DNA of 7,859 nt, from positions 1 through 7,859 of the forward strand of contig JBGVNF010000122.1 in assembly GCA_045125245.1 (NCBI GenBank). The letters are read 5' to 3'. Both the position numbers and the translations under genes were made by a program. The number at the start of each line of letters is the position of its first letter. Position 1 is the first letter of the stretch. A model generated the notes under the pieces. That model was given only the letters and a program-made list of their open reading frames with translations, had not been told where the DNA came from and ran no database searches. The DNA comes from SVEL01 sp045125245. Lineage in GTDB: Bacteria > Bacillota > Clostridia > Lachnospirales > Lachnospiraceae. Below, in pieces: positions 5,884 to 7,859 of the stretch.

Positions 5884-6899
5884 AGAAAAGAGATAATGCA
5901 TATAAGTTTGCTAATGAATTCATGAAGTTTATGGCAAACTCATACGAAAAGAGAAGTGACTATACTTCTATAGGATATAAACAATCTATGACAATGTTTT
6001 TAGATTATGCCGAAAAGGTCAAAAAGGTTAAGCCATCATCTTTCGGATTAGAATACTTTACCTATGATAATCTGACCGAGTATATGAGCTGGCTGAGATA
6101 TGAAAAGAACTTATCGCCGCAGACATGTAATCTAAGAATGAGTCAAATTGTAGCGTTCTTGAAATTCGTTGCTCGAGATCCACATTATAGAGCAATCTAT
6201 ATGGAGGCAAGTTATGTGGCGAGATTCAAAGTAACTGTTAGTGACAACATTGTTGGACCAATAAGCAAAGAGTCAATTCTGAATTTAATCAAAACAATAG
6301 GCACAGATAAGGATAGTGGCCTGAAATATTCTACAATGCTTACATTGTTATATCAAACAGCGACTAGAATATCCGAAATCTTATCCTTGAAGATCTCAGA
6401 TTTATTTCTAAACGAACCAATACCATCTATAAATGTCTTAGGTAAAGGTAATAAGTTTCGCAAGCTTAGTTTGTTAAAGCCACTAAACAAGCAACTTAAG
6501 TACTACATACGAAAGTTCCATGGGGAGAAACCCAATCCAAACGATTATCTGTTCTTTTCAAAGTGCAAAGGTAAGAATGAGAAATGCTCAACCCGAAGTG
6601 TAAATAAACAGATTAATGTATATCTAGCGATTGCAAGGAAGAAATATCCTGAACTTCCTGAGCATATACATAGTCATCAGTTCAGACACAGTATGGCGAC
6701 TCATATGATTGATGACGGAATAAATGTATTCAATGTAAGTAAGTTTCTTGGCCATAAAAGTGTTTCTACAACAATGAAATATATTGGTATAACTCCAAAG
6801 ATGACAGAGAAAGCAATAGCACAAATCGAATCGTCATCATTGCATCATGTCTCAGCGAAATGGAAAAAAACGGCCTCACTAGTAGATTTGATTAAATAA
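5880..6899 (+). CDS. Tyrosine recombinase, third of the trio (RitC-like)
   Basis: 339 residues and the most XerC/XerD-like of the three. Core-binding SAM-like domain about 8-115 (FANEFMKFMANSYEKR..., NLTEYMSWLRYEKNLSPQT, MSQIVAFLKFVA) and catalytic domain about 125-315. The full active-site set is present: Arg163 (TATRISEILSL), Lys189 (VLGKGNKFRKLSL), His266 and Arg269 (HSHQFRHSMATHM), His292 (FLGHKSVSTT) and nucleophile Tyr301 (MKYIGI). The start codon overlaps the previous stop in an ATGA, so expression should be coupled. A lysine-rich tail (AKWKKTASLVDLIK) extends past the catalytic Tyr. No gene follows for about 350 bp until the right arm. Confidence 0.92.
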   Translation: MKKRDNAYKFANEFMKFMANSYEKRSDYTSIGYKQSMTMFLDYAEKVKKVKPSSFGLEYFTYDNLTEYMSWLRYEKNLSPQTCNLRMSQIVAFLKFVARDPHYRAIYMEASYVARFKVTVSDNIVGPISKESILNLIKTIGTDKDSGLKYSTMLTLLYQTATRISEILSLKISDLFLNEPIPSINVLGKGNKFRKLSLLKPLNKQLKYYIRKFHGEKPNPNDYLFFSKCKGKNEKCSTRSVNKQINVYLAIARKKYPELPEHIHSHQFRHSMATHMIDDGINVFNVSKFLGHKSVSTTMKYIGITPKMTEKAIAQIESSSLHHVSAKWKKTASLVDLIK

Positions 6900-6903
6900 C
6901 GCA

Positions 6904-7151
6904 TTATCAGCGACTTGAACCGACGCAAGTTAACATTTCAATACCGCATAGTTAACATAATAAAGATTGTGTAACCGATTTTTTAAGAAGGGGAGACACC
7001 GAAAAAAGAGAAAAAACGGATAACTGTTAATTAAATATTTAAAAAGAAATGAGAACTTTTTGTATCGTGATTGTGTGGAAACGTCGTTTATTTAAAAAAT
7101 TGATAATCAGCGTTAAGATTACGATGAAGATCTAATATAAGTCGTTGATAA
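6904..7151. repeat. Inverted 13-mer pair downstream of the recombinase trio
   Basis: TTATCAGCGACTT (6904-6916) and AAGTCGTTGATAA (7139-7151) are reverse complements at 12 of 13 positions. A shorter relative, TAATCAGCG, occurs at 7104-7112. The first copy begins five bases after the last recombinase stop codon. Confidence 0.45.
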
Positions 7152-7176
7152 CTAAGCACAAGTTCCTATTTAAATC

Positions 7177-7215
7177 AGGTTCCTATAATAATGAAAATAG
7201 GAACCTTCTTGTTTT
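7177..7215 (+). terminator. Terminator of the recombinase operon
   Basis: AGGTTCCTAT and ATAGGAACCT form a perfect 10-bp stem around a 10-nt loop, followed by TTCTTGTTTT. A partial copy of the left half, AGTTCCTAT, lies at 7161-7169, so an alternative longer stem is possible. The position suits the end of the plus-strand trio transcript. Confidence 0.7.
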
Positions 7216-7282
7216 GATTATGTTAATGTACTCATATAGAAATGTTCACTTGAATGCCATAAATGATTAGTATTAAGTGAAT

Positions 7283-7316
7283 AAAAAATGCCCCACATCA
7301 CAACAGTGTGCGAGGC
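7283..7316 (-). terminator. Terminator of the right toxin-antitoxin locus
   Basis: Inverted copy of the 3591-3625 hairpin. One base is missing from the 5' half of the stem on the minus strand (GCCTCGCACAC against GCCTCGCATCAC), leaving a bulge, but the stem and the following T-run are otherwise kept. It faces the recombinase operon's terminator. Confidence 0.65.
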
Positions 7317-7341
7317 CTGATGATATATCTTGCTGGATTGG

Positions 7342-7492
7342 CTATTTCTTATAGTGCCCGAAAGCAGATAGAACTAGAACTTCAATAACTTCATCATAGA
7401 TACGATACACAAGTCTGTGCTTTCTTACTCAGTTCCTTAAGGTCCTTCATTGCGTCGTTAGAAAATACTATTCTATACATCTCAGTCTTCAT
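7342..7492 (-). pseudogene. YoeB-family toxin remnant (right copy), internal deletion and frameshift
   Basis: Aligns with the intact toxin at 3284-3565 but lacks 131 bp, equivalent to 3356-3486. Both deletion borders carry GCAC in the intact copy and a single GCAC remains here, the mark of a slippage or microhomology deletion. The loss removes residues from about 26 to 69, including catalytic Glu51 and Arg64, and shifts the frame. Translation from the ATG at 7492 would give 32 residues (25 toxin-like, with Lys15 changed to Met, then QTCVSYL) and stop at 7394. The downstream part still matches the toxin C-terminus, with only synonymous differences in the last codons, so the break is young relative to the divergence of the arms. 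Confidence 0.9.
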
Positions 7493-7754
7493 TAATCATT
7501 CGACTAAGGAAGCCATCAACACTCTCCCCTTCCTCCATTCTATGAACCTTACCCTGTTCATACTCCTCAATTCCGCGCCTGATTTTAGCCTCCAAAGTGG
7601 TCTGATCAATGAGCGTATCACTTTCTCTCACTGGCACAAGCCTATAGCTGCCATGACTCCTGGACGTAATCACGACATCATTTGTAAGGGCTAAGTCAAA
7701 GTACTTACGCTGGTTAGCCCTGAATTCTCTGCTACTTACTACAACCATTTTCAT
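7482..7754 (-). CDS. Phd/YefM-family antitoxin (right copy, orphan)
   Basis: Encodes a 90-residue protein identical to the left antitoxin at 3022-3294. The nucleotide sequences differ at four positions, all synonymous (one each in codons for Lys, Ser, His and Arg). The ATG at 7754 is chosen because it matches the left copy and lies just downstream of the conserved promoter; an in-frame extension to 7856 would run through the operator and promoter and is not credible. Its toxin partner is destroyed, so this is a solitary antitoxin. It should still be able to neutralise the left toxin and bind both operators, so it may raise antitoxin dose and weaken the addictive effect of the element. Confidence 0.87.
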   Translation of the reverse strand: MKMVVVSSREFRANQRKYFDLALTNDVVITSRSHGSYRLVPVRESDTLIDQTTLEAKIRRGIEEYEQGKVHRMEEGESVDGFLSRMINED

Positions 7755-7768
7755 TCTATTTAGTTTTG

Positions 7769-7800
7769 CAAATATATCATTTTTCAAATAAAGTACCAAA
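7769..7800 (-). promoter_or_regulatory. Promoter of the right antitoxin
   Basis: Exact inverted copy of the left promoter: -7 TATATTTG (7776-7769) and -33 TTTG (7800-7797), spacer 20 nt. Two base differences from the left arm fall just downstream of the -7 element. Confidence 0.6.
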
Positions 7801-7807
7801 TTGGTAC
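7793..7807. promoter_or_regulatory. Palindromic operator of the right antitoxin
   Basis: GTACCAAATTGGTAC on the plus strand, the inverse of 2969-2983. It overlaps the -33 element and lies 5 bp inside the right outer end of the mobile element. Both arms keep it unchanged. Confidence 0.55.
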
Positions 7808-7859
7808 ACATTATATTTAAAACAAACAATTGATGGACAATCCCACCGACCTCCAATAC

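Larger units (their letters stand above)
6900..7250. other. Non-coding gap between the recombinase trio and the right arm
   Basis: 351 bp with no convincing gene. It is AT-rich and contains an inverted 13-mer pair (6904-6916 and 7139-7151), AGTTAACAT twice in direct orientation (6928-6936, 6950-6958), TTAACATAA at 6952-6960 with its inverse TTATGTTAA at 7218-7226, and a terminator at 7177-7215. This cluster of repeats next to recombinase genes could include binding or crossover sites; that is inference. The gap is unique to this side, as the left arm abuts the trio directly. Confidence 0.5.
2964..7812 (+). mobile_element. RIT-like element (recombinase in trio) with toxin-antitoxin inverted arms
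   Basis: A 4849-bp unit defined by long inverted repeats at 2964-3657 and 7251-7812 that enclose three tandem, overlapping tyrosine recombinase genes. Three such genes in one operon define RIT elements as known from the literature, where ends are described as inverted or palindromic sequences. Here each arm is far longer and carries a toxin-antitoxin locus. The outer ends both read AATGTGTACC inward and each begins with the GTACCAA-T-TTGGTAC palindrome. No direct repeat is evident in the outer flanks. The limits are the limits of arm similarity; the true recombination points could lie inside them, for example at the inner edges next to the recombinase start codon. Confidence 0.7.
7251..7812 (-). 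repeat. Right inverted-repeat arm with degraded toxin-antitoxin locus
   Basis: 562 bp, the inverse of 2964-3657. The inner end, TGAATGCCAT at 7251-7260, is the reverse complement of the first 10 nt of the first recombinase gene, after which similarity stops. The length difference of 132 bp is explained by a 131-bp deletion in the toxin gene and one missing base in the terminator stem. Confidence 0.9.

Noticed and set aside
6976..7020. Imperfect pairing of CCGATTTTTT with AAAAAACGG in the gap
   Set aside because: Low-complexity A/T runs with a bulge; no T-run or other context to support a terminator or RNA structure.
7049..7135. 28-residue frame (MRTFCIVIVWKRRLFKK...) with an AAAAGAA stretch upstream
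   Set aside because: Short, in AT-rich repeat-bearing DNA, no known family; nothing beyond chance supports it.
7755..7856. In-frame N-terminal extension of the right antitoxin back to 7856
   Set aside because: It would be translated through the operator and promoter that both arms share; the left copy has no such extension and starts at the equivalent of 7754.
7833..7859. Possible start of a plus-strand gene (MDNPTDLQY) at the right edge
   Set aside because: Only nine codons are visible, too few to support a gene.

Overview
The window looks like a chromosomal segment of a Bacteroidetes bacterium, probably Bacteroidales. Several promoters fit the Bacteroides-type -33 TTTG / -7 TAnnTTTG pattern with a 20-21 nt spacer. 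Ribosome binding sites are weak, start sites are AT-rich, and the gene types (lipoprotein esterase, IS4-like transposase, Phd/YefM-YoeB module) are common in that group. The assignment is inferred from sequence character, not from a database match.

Layout. (1) 1-211, minus: the N-terminal 70 residues of a FabF-type 3-oxoacyl-ACP synthase that runs off the left edge. (2) 285-1708: an IS4-like insertion sequence with 9-bp terminal inverted repeats and one DDE transposase gene. It sits 73 bp upstream of the synthase start. (3) 1801-2896, minus: a lipoprotein alpha/beta-hydrolase (esterase type) preceded by a small two-helix membrane protein, probably one transcription unit from a Bacteroides-type promoter at 2920-2950. 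(4) 2964-7812: a mobile element that dominates the window.

The mobile element has three tandem, overlapping tyrosine recombinase genes (3648-4925, 4912-5883, 5880-6899, all plus). This is the architecture of 'recombinase in trio' (RIT) elements. The trio is bracketed by two long inverted repeats: a left arm at 2964-3657 (694 bp) and a right arm at 7251-7812 (562 bp). The arms are about 97% identical outside one 131-bp deletion. Each arm carries, in outward-to-inward order, a palindromic operator overlapping a promoter, a Phd/YefM-family antitoxin gene, a YoeB-family toxin gene, an intrinsic terminator and the first 10 nt of the first recombinase gene. In the left arm the toxin-antitoxin pair is complete. 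In the right arm the antitoxin protein is identical (4 synonymous changes only), but the toxin has lost its catalytic middle through a deletion between two GCAC tetramers and is a pseudogene.

How the parts may work together: the recombinases would move or rearrange the element, and the left toxin-antitoxin pair would make its loss costly. The right arm supplies a second, orphan antitoxin. Because each arm contains the recombinase start codon, recombination between the arms would invert the trio without breaking it. The 350-bp gap at 6900-7250 has no convincing gene but holds an inverted 13-mer pair, a repeated AGTTAACAT motif and the trio's terminator; some of these may be recombinase binding sites. 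The toxin-antitoxin-bearing inverted arms around a recombinase trio are the most unusual thing here.
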